Source of the DNA: Ricordea florida
Lineage: Eukaryota > Cnidaria > Anthozoa > Corallimorpharia > Ricordeidae
Direction: 5' to 3'
Length of the DNA: 64,000 nucleotides
Assembly (NCBI GenBank): GCA_949710005.1
Contig: OX453287.1
Coordinates: 24,186,785 to 24,250,784 of the forward strand
Every line of letters starts with the position of its first letter. Within the stretch, counting starts at the first letter, position 1. Made by a program: the position numbers and the translations under genes. The notes below the pieces were generated by a model. It saw only the letters and a program-made list of their open reading frames with translations, was not told the DNA's origin and did no database searches. Positions 11,301 through 25,150 of this stretch are shown piece after piece.

Positions 11301-14300
11301 ATGCCATCTTGAGAACTTACCAATGGAAGTGTTTCTGTAATAATATAAATCGCTATATTCACTGATACAGGGAGCCATAGTGTTATTTGTGTATTTGCTC
11401 CAAATATTACACTTGACCGTTACTTGTTCCCGATAATGAGCAAAACTTACTGTTCTTATTATGGGTTAATTAATGCAGATCTTAGAACATTTAACAAATG
11501 GGCTTTGCTTCAGTGTTGTCTGTACTCTTATGGACAACAATATGCATTATCACAGTGGTCAAAATTTGTTGTTGACACACTTGGCTTTGTGAGTTCACAA
11601 CAAATTTTGACCACTGTGATGATGCATATCATTGTTGTTAAGAATAAGAAGACAATGCTAAACCACATTCAGTTTGTTTTTACCACAATTTCAACGTCAA
11701 AGAAAGTGTTTTCAGAGTGTGACCAAGATTGTGACACACAGACACAAGCAGCATTGTCTGGACTCTTATCAACAATGCCCAATTTGCCAATCAGATTGCA
11801 AGATTAGTAGCAATTGTAGTGAAAAGTGATATTGTGCAAATACTATTGATTGTTTTAAAAGGTTGTTACATGTATATGTCACTTAAGTATTTTCAGTATG
11901 TACACTGCACCACTTTTCATGTCTATTTTTCCACAATTTGCAGCCTTCAAGTTCTGCCTGAAGTATTCTAGGCGTACAGAATTCCGCAAGTTATGTGACA
12001 ATGTATGGATCACTGTGTTAACTTGAGTATGGTTATAATAAAGAAAACCAAACTTTGTGACCCTAAGTCATTCTGAAGTTCTCAAATTGCAACTGGGAGA
12101 AACACAAGAAGAACATGAAGAAAACAGTTATAGTATTTGTATAAAATATAAGAGTTAACAAAATTAATTTGTTACTCTGATGAGAGTGTGCATGTTATCC
12201 ATAGTTCAAAAGTAAGGGAGCCAAACTCTATGAAGAGTAGAGGAATAAAAAATGTGCAGAGTCATTGTTGAGTTATATAACCACACAGGAATTTTTAAGA
12301 ACATGAGAAAAGTGTTTTATTCCTTTTAAAAAATGTCCAATTAACAAATGCTTGTTTTGTAGTGTTGTAATGCATTTGTCTTGACCAATCAGAGCGTGCA
12401 TTATATTTGTTCCATTTTATAATATGTGACCTCTCACGTGAAAACGTACATTAACGCTTTTCCGTTAAACGGGTAAAATTCAATGGCTAACGAATGGGTA
12501 GTCAACGCTTTTTCCAATGGCTTTTCCAACACTTACAACAGGTAGCTGAACGGCTTTTGTCAACGGTTCTTGATGATTTCCAACGCTTTCAACGCTGTTG
12601 ATGATTTCCAACGCTTGCAAAACCAGCGGGGAGTTTTATTAACTAGCTGTTTACTAAACGATCCGAAATCGTGATAAAACGGCACAATATTTCAGCTTGA
12701 TGTCATCATTCTTGAAACCAGGGATCCTGCCAAGTATAAGTATGGAATTTTCCTTGTCGAGATTGCTCAGGAAGTTCTTCACTTCTTCAGCCACGAACTG
12801 CAGAACAGCGTTGTGTGGTAGTCTCTTTCGGTTCCATGCACTGACCCTTAAAAATATACCGTTCTCTTCGTAATGTTCTTTCAGTCTACGGAATCGGCAT
12901 AGAGGTTTAAAAACATATCTTTGCAGATGGTTATTGACTGAAAGCTAAAACTACTTCGCAAAGATAATTTTCTCTTCTTTCCAAATACTTCTATCCTTGT
13001 AAATGCTTAGATGTTAGCCAGGATGATTAAATCCAGTTCGCCATGAGTTAGGTCCGTACAGTTGTTTAGATTCACATTTTGTGGTTTCCTTGAACAATTA
13101 CAATTGCGTTAGATTGATTTTTGATTCGGTTTCCTTCAATTGAACAGCAAGTAAACTGAACATTTTAAAATACATGTGTTTGGTTGCCAAAACGGCTGCG
13201 TTACCATGTCAATTTTAGTAAAGTTTAAATGTTGCGCATTGATAAGTAGATAATGCGTGTTTTGAACACAGAAATTATTTCTCACTCTCTCTCCCTTGCT
13301 TTACCGGTTGAGCAGACCTTAGAGGGCTATTATTTTATCACATTTTACATTAGAAGTTTATTACATGATTATGGAGTAAGCCATCATTGCTCTAAAGCTC
13401 ACAATCCTCGCAATCGGCTCAACGTTGACTTTTGGTTTAGACACGAGCGTGACGACTGAGCGGTTGAAAAATCCTGCCAACTGTTGTTTCAATCAAATTA
13501 TTCATTCTTTTGCTTAGGCGTTTACGCATAAAATGACGCCGTTTGAGAGTTACTTGTACCGTTCAGCCGTTCACTGCTAACCATTCATAAATTTTATTCG
13601 GTCATTCATCCATTTACTGCTAGCCTTTCAAAAAGTAATTTTCTTAAACCTTTCAGTAGCCGTGCGTTTTCCCGTTGGAATATTTTTGCTTGAGAGGCCA
13701 CACTTGACCATTTGCATGCAGAATCCTTATTCGAACAGTATTTTTTGGTGAGCTTATGGCCGGCGCAGCTTGGAATCCTTCTAACGGCTTGGACGAATTT
13801 TCTCAACGGCTTTTCTCAACACTTTCAACGGGTAAGGAAAAAAAGTCAAACAGCTTTTTCCAACGTTTCCAACGGTTTGAGAGAAATTTCCCTACGGCTT
13901 TTCTCAACGCTTTCAACGGCTTTTCTCAATGCCTTCAATGGCTTTTCCCACGCCTTCAAGCCTTCCATCAACACTTCCAATGGGTACCCAGCAGCTAACG
14001 AACCACTTTAGCCGTTCAACGGAAATGCGTTAGTGTATGTTTTCGCGTGAGAGGTCACATATAGCTATCATAGACTAATACACTCACAATAATCTTCAGT
14101 TTGAATTAGTGAATACATTTCTATGTAAATTGTGGTTTGTCAGTAACCTTTTTTGTTTGTATTATAGTTGCGAAATCATCTAAACAATGCCATCAAGCAT
14201 CAGGGACAACCCAATACTGTAAATCTCACCAACCCTGAGACACTGCAGCTTCATCTGGAAACACGTCTGGCTCAACTGGAAAGTGCTATTAACATGGAAC

Positions 14301-17300
14301 TCTGGCAGGTACTGTAGGAATTGCTTATTTGAAATTCTGCTGTGCCATACCACCTAGACTATCATGCATGGTACCGCCCAGACTATCATGCACAAGGTCG
14401 TTGGTTTGAACCTTGGCCAGACCACCACTCAGGATTGTTAAATTACTCAGGAGAAAGTGCTGCCTTTGCATTCTAGATAAGGATGATGAACTGTAGGTTC
14501 CATCTCACAACCCTGGTTTGTAGTACTATGCGGTACACATCTGTTTGCGAAGCGTAGAGGACACAGTTCACGGTGTCATGTGTCTTCTGTATTGGTTGTG
14601 TTATGGTGTATTTCATATACATATAGAATTTGTGCCTTAAGAATTTACCTTGTAAGTAAGTGACATCAGAGATTTCTTTGGTGTAGGACTCGGAGTATTT
14701 CAGGTTGCATGCATGTTTGGTGTAGTTGTGGGGAGGCAACATGGCCAAGTGGTTAGGGCACCAGACTTGTAATCTTGTTGTCACAGGTTACATTCCCATT
14801 CTGACCACTGACTGGATTTGTAACACAGTTATCCCAAGTTTCAATCCTTGACCATGCTTGTAAATGGCCAACAGGTTCATTCACCACTAGAAGGGATTTG
14901 TGATGAAGTTTATTGGTCTGTTCTATTACAATTTGCAATATGTTCCTCTATTTACAATGCCCCCATTTAGCTCAATAGTGCTAAATAGATTGGCACTTAA
15001 ATTGGCACTTGAGTTATTATTTAATATTTTTGTAACTGTACAACTTGCAACATTATTTAACTTGGAGAGTACAACACTCACTTTCTGTACTCTTCACTTG
15101 GCAGGAGGCATTCAGAGCTGTTGAAGATGTGCATGGCCTTATGCAGCTATCCAAGAGATCTCCAAAACCCCAAGTGATGGCCAACTATTACCAGAAGGTG
15201 GCACTAGTATTCTGGAAAGCAGAGAATTATCTTTTTCATGCTTGCACTCTTCATCGATTATATGTGTTGTCAAGAGAACAGAAGAAGACAATCACACCTG
15301 AGGAACATCAGAAGTAAGACTATAATTTTGTTTTTAAGTGTTAATTCACAACCAATTTTAAGTAGGTGGCAATTTTCGCCAGAAGCCAACTACTTTTGAC
15401 AACCCTGCACCATCCTTAACTCTTCAAGCCCTAAGGGGCCTCCCTGTGAAGAGTAAAATCATCTGACGTTAGCCAGAGTAAAATCTATAAAGTCACTCTT
15501 AGGGCTTAAAAGGTTGAGCCCCATTATTAATATTTGTTTTCTCCTAACTGTTTTCATATTTGGTATGGTACAAGTGAGACTTTGAAAGAGATTTGAGTAA
15601 ATTTGTTTTTTTTTTTTGCTGAATGTTACACAATTGTATGTGTTTACTGTGCTACTGATCATTGATGCTTACAGTGCGTTTCACAAAACTGTTGACAAAC
15701 AAGTTCCAGAGTTTGTTTTAAATTCCTGAAGTTTGCTATGAACCAGGAAATTTCATGATGTAGTTATCAATTAAATCACAAACTTTGAACCAAAGTTTGG
15801 AACTTGGCAGGGGAAGTTCGGATTTGTTTGACAACCGGTGCAGTTATTGTCATTATTCCAGTTCTTGTCTTATCTTTGATTATGGTAGATAGACTTGTCT
15901 AATCGAATGGCTACATTTGTTACCTCCTTTTTCAGCTTCAGCATTCCCTCTGTGAACGAAGTTATCAACAATTATGACAAATTTGGTTTGTTTCTCTACT
16001 CTCTTTTCCTATTTGGTATGGCCCTTTTCTTTCTAACCAGCTTTTTTATAATTTTTTAATTTTGTGTCTGACAGAACTTGGGATTGCTTTCCTTTGCAAT
16101 GTGAACAGATTCATCTGTGGCCAACTCAACTACACCGAATGGCGCAAACTTCCTTGCAACAAACTTCACAACTTCTCAATGAAGTTTGACCTGAAATTCA
16201 CAGCTGCATTTCAACAAATATGTTTAGTTTGACAACTACATCATGAAATTTCGAAGTTTGTAGTGAACTTCTGCAATTCAAAACAAACTCCGGAATGGGT
16301 TTGTCCAAAGTTTTGTGAAACACACTGTAAAGGGTTAACATAATTTTCTCTCCTTCTTTTACCAGAATGGCATCCAGAGTGTTGTTGTCAACTCTGGCCA
16401 TTGCAGTACCAGTGGCGTTAAGCGAGACAGAGAAGCATCTGGAGCTGGATGAGAATACAAGAGACAAGTCTCGTCGTTTGGCGTTACTGCTTGGTTTACA
16501 GACCACACCTACCAGGGCAAGCCTCATCAATGACATGGCAAGTTGACATTGTTATCACACTTTGTAGAGAAAGTCTCACTCATGTTTGGTCTAAAAGTTG
16601 TTCATCCTACAATGGTGGTAAATGCTGTACAAATTTAACCGTCTATAAAATGCTGGAAAAAAGGTATTAGTGTTTTTTTGTTGTTGTTTTTTTAGGGTGT
16701 TGGGAGCGGAGGGGAGGGGAGGGGAGGGGGACAGATCTGTGTATACCAGCTTATGATCACAGGCCTTTTTGCCTCATTCCACTCAATCTTCATACCTCTC
16801 ATAATTTTACATGTATATTAAGTTCCCTTAACATTGCACCAAAGTATTGAAACTTTTGCACTCAGGAAATGAGACCAGTACACAATATGAAGGTGTCACT
16901 TGAATTGATTTAAAATCTTTCCTGCAGTACCACCTGAAACTATTGGACCATTTGCAGCGATTTTGCCTCTGTCGATTCCCGGTTTGGATCTGCAGTTTCA
17001 CCTCAGCAAAACCTTGTCTAAACGCAATAAATTTGTAGTGCAAGGCTAAGTGTCCATGTGTTTGTTTCTATTAGGTGAAAATGAATGTTCAACAACACAT
17101 TATGCCACAGCTTAATGACTTGTATCAGTGGTTGGAAGGTGACTTTGCACCTCTGAAGCTGTGTAATAGGGTCAGTGGTATCTTTGAGTTCTTGAAAGAG
17201 AATGAGGAGCTGGAGCTGTCACAGTATGTCAAGCCATTACAGGCTGTAACCATTGTCCGTCTCCTAAAACAGGTGAAATTTAAGTCTTAAGGGACCTTAT

Positions 17301-20300
17301 AACCAGCCAGGTTAACAGTGACTGTAAATAATAATGATGATGATGATTATTATTATTATTATTATTAAATAGATTTAGGCAAGCCTAAAAGCGGAGCTCC
17401 TCACACAGACCCTCACACATTGAAAATGCTGTCACTAAAGTTATTAAATACACCTGGTGTACGCAACTACCTTAAGAAGATTCGATAGCTGACATAAATC
17501 GTCAAAAAAAAAAAAACATCTAGCTCGTGACTCAACAGAAGAACCATTACCTGGTCAGCAAAATTATAATAGTTTTAACGCAACACCAAAAGCAGCTAGG
17601 CAGCTCTTTAACAAATGAAAAATAGACACTCAGCTTTATGCTTATGTCCCTCCAAAAACGCTTGAAAACTTGTAGGAAGAAAATGTTTCCTCCAAAACCG
17701 CTATGAATAATCCGTTTCTTCAGCAAAACATTGTAGACTGCTGTAGACTGCTGGCTGTAGGTTGTGTAGCCGCGGCAAGCCGCGAAAAGCGCGCGATAAA
17801 CAAAGCCTCGTTTCGGTTTAAGACCTTCTAAATATCCCGGATGACTATGGCCGCCATGTTGGGGCAACATCGTCGTCGTCGCTAGGCGCACGCGCCCGCG
17901 AGCCATGCCGCTAGCCACGATGACCACGAAAACTCAAACGCATGGTTTTCTCAATTTCTATCCTCGCACGGTAGTTATGGGGCTCCGCTCTGCGGCTCTT
18001 CGAGCCGCTGTGGAGCTCCACTATAATAACCTTTGAGTGTCAACTGTATCTAGCACTGACATACTAATTGGAGACACTGTAAAGCACAAATGAAATCAAA
18101 TCATATCAAATTAAATCAATCAAATCAAACCAAATGTTGGTTTTTGTGGAGAAGGGAAGACCGGAGTACCTGGAGAAAAACCTCTCGGAGCAGAGTAGAG
18201 AACCAATACACTCTGCCCACACATGACGCCGGGGCTGGAAATCGAATCCGGGCCACATTGGTGGAAGGCGAGCGCTCTCACCACTGCGCCAACCCTGCTC
18301 CCAAAATATTTATGGTGCTGTAAATTTGTGGTGTTAGTATGTATGCTGCAGGGTAAAATGATTTTCAGGTCAAAATGGTTTCAAACCAGTTTGATTTGTT
18401 TTCTCCTTTGTTTTACATTAATTTCCATAATCCTCTAACAATCTGAAACAGAGGAAAAAATAGGTCCACAATGCATATATATGTGGTGTACTAGACCACA
18501 TGACAGGCTCTTGGCTCTCATGGACAAATAAATAGATAAATAAATAAATCTGATTGTGCCGTAATGTGGCTACAAACTAGTTTGGAACCATTTTGTCCTG
18601 AATTTCTTTTTCACCTCCAACATATACATCTGACATGTATGTCAAAGCAAGGGTTGAACTGGGGAATTTTGGTCGAAGGTCTTAAGAAAAAACAACTGAG
18701 GGCTGAAGTTTTCCAGTATGGCCTGCGAAAGCTATTTTAGAAAGTATTTTATTACATGGCAGTCAGATAATACTTGTTTTACTTGGAAATTTTAAATTTG
18801 CCAGCTTTCAAAGACGAAGAACTCCCTGTCATATGTCCATTTCCATAGAGATGGTCTGTATGTCAAAATCTTGTCCAAAACAGAACCAATCAGAACACCT
18901 TGATTCACATTAGGACTATCTTGCTGCATAATAACCAGACACACGTTTCCGTTAACTCTGGCTTCTTTCCTGGCATCAAAAAGTAAAAAAGATAAGAACC
19001 CATAAACTATTAAACCATGCAATGAAAGCTTTAATCTGACTTGACAATTGAGGAGATGGAATCCAATGAACAATACTCTCACCAGTTTGCTTCGCTGGTA
19101 GATCACACTTGCTCACAAGAGAGCCTGTTCGCAGGCTGCATGTACTTTTTATATCTTTCAATCTGTATATTCTCACGATTGTACTGACAGTTTTTTGACG
19201 AGCTCTCTCGAGAAACATAAATTGTATCAATAGAAACGAGACACGTTTACAAGAAGATGGTAGCTTACATTTGAGTAGTACTGTATCTCAAAATTTCTGA
19301 GTTTTGTTTGTGGGTATGGTCCCTTTACATTTTATGCTAGCACACCTCCAACTTAACTTAACACATGTTAATTAGGGCCTTGAAGGTACTGTGACTGACC
19401 CTAAAGAAATGAAGCTCAGTTTTCAACTAAGGTCGCAAGTCCAAGGGATTAGTATTATACCTCTTACCTGGAAGTGCATCATTTAAATGTAATGGTTATT
19501 AAAACATGGAACGCAATATTCACAGTACACTGTATACATTCCTGTGTTTTAGGTCTCTCAAGTCTACCAGACCATTGAGTTTTCACGGCTCTTGTCCTTG
19601 GTCCCATTTGCATCAGAGTTTCAGTTGGAAAGATCCATTGTGGATGTTGCACAAAAAAATGAATTGCAGGTGCTGTAAATCTTTTGTCTTATATAACTAA
19701 CTGGTTTTAACATGATTTATTATATCTCTCAGTTAGTACGCGCGTTGTGATTGGTCAATTTAGCGGGCCGTACTTCACTGTACGGCCCGCTAAAGTTTGT
19801 TTTGGTCGCCAAAATGACTCCAGAGATATAATAAATATCTTATTAACCTCGTTTTCTCGGTCCGTACTGTAAAATACGGATCCTCGTTTTTTCCCGTCGA
19901 TTTATGGCCCGCGCGCTTCGCGCTTGGGCCATAAATCGACGGGAAAAAACTCGGTCCGTATTTTACAGTACGGACCTCGAACTCGATTAATAAGAGGTAT
20001 TTATTTCAACATCTGTGACACCCCTTTAAGTGAAACAAAACAAGAGAGTTGTTTCAGAGCAATTATGTGTAATGCAAAATTGTTTATTATTATCACTATT
20101 TCCTTTACCAGTATTACTATTATTATTCTTATTATTTTTATGATTATTATTGTCCTTATTATTTTTATCATCATCTTATCCTGTTTTGCATGGCCTATCT
20201 TCAGTGGCCAGTGATCTTCCTTTATATTTTCCCCATCAAAGACCACAGACAAAGAGTGTTTTGCACCACATATAGTATATACCAGCAGTTTCTAGCAACG

Positions 20301-20901
20301 CAGACTTCTGAAATGCAGTGATGCTGGCTAATATGCCAAGTTGTTGTAGGTGGTGTTCAAGTTTCTTTGCCATGGAACCAAAGGATGAGGGTTGTCCAAT
20401 ACTCCGACAGATTTATGCGTTGCATTGTATTGTATTATATGGCCATAACAATAGTTCAACAATGCATTCTAGAACGACACAATACAACACAATTTAATAC
20501 AATGCTTTGCATAAATTTCACCAACCGATAAGGTGTCTTTGTTCAAATAATGATCACCTGGGGCTGCACATATCGGTGTTTATGACAAAGACCTACGGGG
20601 GACGAGCTTTTTCATCTTGTGCGCCAGCACTGTGGAATGGCCTCCCACTTGATGTGAGAAGTGCCCCATCAGTGGATACATTTAAAACTAAACTTAAAAC
20701 GTTTTTGTTTAATAATGATCTTTAGTATTTTTTATAATGAATTGTAGTATCTTATGATGAATTTTAGTTTTTAATGAATTTAAGTATTTTATCATCCGTT
20801 TCAATTTAATATATTTTCCTTATATTGGTTTCGTTATCATTTTTCTCCATTTTTATTCTGTAAGAGCATTGAGATTTTTTAATGTAATACGCTACAAATA
20901 A

Positions 20902-20940
<39 letters not shown>

Positions 20941-23900
20941 TGTCAGAGTATTGGACAAGTATGCCAAGGCTCTGAAAACTACTGGGATAACTTTGGACTT
21001 ATCATCCCATAATCTTGCCAGTTCTGTTTTCAAGATGGAGTTGGTGTTGTTGTTGTTATTGTTATTGTTATTCTGATTGTTGTGGTTGTTATTATTGTCA
21101 ATATTATTGTGTTGTTTGCATGGAGCATGAAGCTATCATAGTTTGATTCTGGAGCTTGTCTCTTTCAGGTTCGTATTGACCACCGAACTAAAGCAGTCAG
21201 CTTTGGCCTTGACCTTCACGTAGCTCACAAGGAAGAGGTTCCAGAAGGGCCTTACTTACAGGTAGAAAAAAACAGGTCCACAAGTCCAAAACTGTTTGTA
21301 GTCTCTCAACAGAAGCTATGACAGGCAAGAGCTAAGTTTCTGAAGTTTACAAGAATCCACCTTTACATGTGGTTATCAGAAGGGTGTGGGTTCAATGCCT
21401 GCGGCAGTGCTGAAAAGTTCATTTCTCACAAATTCTCCAGGTTGAAGATAATATTATACCATCTTCATTATGTCACAGTGCACATCTTGTTTCCAATTAT
21501 TTCTGTGCCGTCATTGTTCTGGGGGGGGGGGGTGTGGTGAGATAATCTATGGACTGAGGTGACAGCCGGAGATGCCTTCTATATGCCGATGTCCGATCTC
21601 ACCCTCTGGTTCCTCCGCAATTCAGCTACTAGCCGCAAGTGAAGAAAAAGTGGCACTGTTTCGTTTTTTTTTTCACAATGCTTGCCTGGCTGGTTGTTTT
21701 TGCAAAGACTTGGGTTGGTTAGTAGCAAAAGTAATACAGAGTAGTAGAAAATACAGCACATTGTTTTTAAGAGACAGCTGCTTCTTGTGTAAAATATGTT
21801 CTTGAGTTGTTACTAATTTTTATAGATTACCTAATATGAGAGCATGTGATGTTGACCCAGCATCGTTTTATCCTGCACTGCAGTAATGTAATTGTGGTCA
21901 CTTTATCTTTGATTCTGTTTTAGTCAATGCCATCAGAACGTCTTAGAAACCAACTAACCCTGATGTCATCTGCATTACACAAGGCCATCAGCTTTATTCA
22001 ACCTGACGACGTAAAGGTTAGTAAGAGTGGGTGTTAGATTGTCGTGGTTAGGAAGCTTGTCAAGTATCTCAGTTGCCTTGAAAACCATAACTAAAGCATG
22101 TCTCAGGGGTGTTACTAAACAACATGTCCAGGACTTTTTGTAGTACCTTTCTGTGCTCTTTGTCTCTATTGCTGTTCGTGATGATTTACGTCATTTTAAC
22201 TGTGTCCTAACATCCACCTTGTGGTGAGGAAACATTTTAACCACCCATAGTCTGATACAGCAGTTAGTTTGATTAATATTTGACAAATTTTCACAAGGCC
22301 ACTCATTGTGATCAATGATAGTTTATTAGTAATCATTATTTTGTCTTGTTCTTTTTTCCATTGCATCATCACATTTCTGCGATTCTTCCTTCAACTGAAT
22401 CATAGGTAAGGCGTTGAATGGCTTTCATGTCATACATGTATGCTTCACATACTGATACATGTAGGCACTTTAGTACATGTCTGCAGTGTTGCATCCAGAG
22501 AGCGTCATTGTGTCCTGGGACGCAGTATTTTGCGTTTGGACGCCCTAAAATACTACGAAGGGGTCCATGTGGACGCACAAATATCATGCTTGAAATATAT
22601 GCACATTTCTAAATTGAAATCATATAAACCATGCGCTTATTATATTTGTCTTAACAATGTCACTATTTTTCACATACTCAACGTTGTTTGATCCATGAAG
22701 AAAATTCATAACAAAGAGAGAATTCTGGTTGGTGTATTTTTATTTTTAGCATCAGTATAACTTGAAAGAAAAACATTTTCGCGTAATTTTCAAATCCTGA
22801 AGATGACAGAGTCAACGTTGTTCAGTAAACAAACTAGCGTAAAGCGAAAAGCCAATGAAGTAAGTTTGGAATCGATCCCTGAAATCAAAGTCTGCAAGTC
22901 ATTTTGCCGCCAATGGCTCAGCGATTTCAAATGGCTCGAGTTAAAAGAGGGTAAAATGTTTTGTTTCACTTGTATTGACACGAAGAAAAACAATCTGCTT
23001 GCCATGTGCGGAACAACAAACTTTCGAAGTTGAACACTACAGTGTCATGCCTTCTGATGCTCAATTGCTACCGATGACGGATTTTTGCGTTCATTTGCTC
23101 CATCTTTTTTGAGTTCTGACTTCTCATACCAAAAGATTTTTAGTTTGAGGGAGCCGTAGAGTTACATGGAAGTGAACGAAGAAACATTTACTCGGCCCAG
23201 TAATCGCAGTTTTCAAGATGGCGGACACCAACAATGCAATTTTTTGCTCTTGCCTTCATCATAAAATTAAGAAGTGATTGAAATCAATATTTATGATAGG
23301 ATCCCCAAAATTCTGGTCTGGACCCCCCAAATATTTGTCCAAGGGGTCCAGAGGACCCCTACCTAGTAAAACCTGGATGCAACACTGTCCGAGTTGTCAA
23401 AAAAATAGGAATCTAGTTGAATCAAACAGGTTTAAAATAGAGAGTTAAAACTACATGTAGCTATATAGCTAAAAGAGTGACATGTTTCATTTCCTGTTTC
23501 AACATAAGTCTTGGGTTATTAAATGAGTTGATAGAGGTTATCAGGCTGAAAATTATGCATGTCTAACACTGCTGATGTTTTTAGAAGTCAGGCAAGAAAA
23601 AGGGGAGAAATATCTTTGAGTCTCCTCCAATATGCATAACCTAGAGTATCAGCTGCAAATGCTCTCTTGGTTCATGCATGGTATAATGTGATTGTTTTTC
23701 ATGGAGCTTTGCTCTTTCAATTTGTTGTTTGTGGGCTGTAGATGATGACTTTCTTAAACATCATTTTGTCCTAACACCCACCTTGTAATGAGGAAATATT
23801 TTAACCACCCATAGTCTGATACAGCCTAAATCTTTGTGCGCTCTACTTTGCATATTATTGAATCTACATTTTCCATTATTTTGGTGTTTCCTAAGCTAAT

Positions 23901-25100
23901 GGAATTATCGTGAACTGACAAAGGGCCAAAGTGCGAAACATCAACACCCTTTAAGCCTTTAAGCCCCCATTATAAATATTTATTTTCTCCAAACTTTTCT
24001 CATATATTTGTTATGGTACTAGTGAGGAGAATTTGTTTAAATATCAACACAACTCTTTTTTGGTGATCATTTTGTTATTCTCATAACCTGAATGGTTGAT
24101 GAACAGTGAATATTGTAATGAGAAATTGGATGCTGCTCACAACTGGGACTTAAAGGGTTAAATCTTGCGGGTGTAGAGCTTATTTCATTGACTCGTTTTG
24201 TAAATCATTTTTGTATGTGTTTCAATTCCACACCACTGCAGCACAGCTTTCTTCAGAGACAAACCCCCCTTTAAGCCCCGAGGAGACTCCCAGTGACAAG
24301 TAAAATTATCTGTAAAGTCACTCTTGGGGTGTAGAGGGTTAGGAGGAGACAGTTTTAACCTTTTAAGCGTGGAGAGGTGTCCCTGTCACAAGTAAAATCG
24401 TCTGTCATCAGCCAGGTTAAAATCTGTTTAGTCACACTTGGGGCTTAAAGGGTTGATATAATTACTGATGTTGTCTCTTCCTTCTGCATCTACAGGAGAA
24501 ATCCCATGTTGATCAGCAGCGGATTGTACAATTATATCTCCGATCTTCCAAGAAGGAACACAAACAGATGCTTGAGAGAAAAGCAGTGATTGAGGCCCGT
24601 AAGGAGTATCTGGAATCACTCCATGTTCAGAGGGTAAGAAAAGGCTGACATTCTTTTATGCTGCATATGCTATAATAAGTTATAGAGTATGAACTGTAAG
24701 AGATGAAGGGGTGTGTGTAGAATTAAAGCCCAAGTGACTCTTGATCTAGTATCAAATTCTCCCCTCAGTTTCCAAGCAAATACATGGTAAATTGATCAGT
24801 GGTCACTTGGAGCTTTATTCCAGGCACACATTATTTTATTACGTTTTTAATATATATATATATATAAAAACGTTAGATAAAGCAAGGACGGACAACTGAA
24901 CTTCGTCAGAACTGACGAAGGTCTAAGACCGAAACGTTTTTTCTATTAAATTTTTAACTTTTTTATCGTCAGAAGTTGTCCGTCCTTGCTTTATCTAACG
25001 TTTTTAAATTCATTTTTGTGGTGAGGCTTGGACTGTGAATCTTCATTGATCCTCCTGACGCAGTGGCATTCTTTGTTGGCTTGAGGCATTTTATAACCGT

Positions 25101-25150
<50 letters not shown>

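Noticed and set aside
13253-14011. Frames of 66-99 codons inside the intron 4 element, considered as a transposase remnant
   Set aside because: They read through the CAACGGCTTTTC repeats. No DDE, zinc finger or helix-turn-helix pattern is visible.
14733-14895. Functional tRNA gene
   Set aside because: Boxes A and B are tRNA-like, but no cloverleaf with paired acceptor stem can be drawn, and a non-tRNA body follows. It is a SINE.
18138-18305. Functional tRNA gene on the minus strand
   Set aside because: Same reasoning as for the copy at 14733, and a second copy of the same family exists at 30110-30290.
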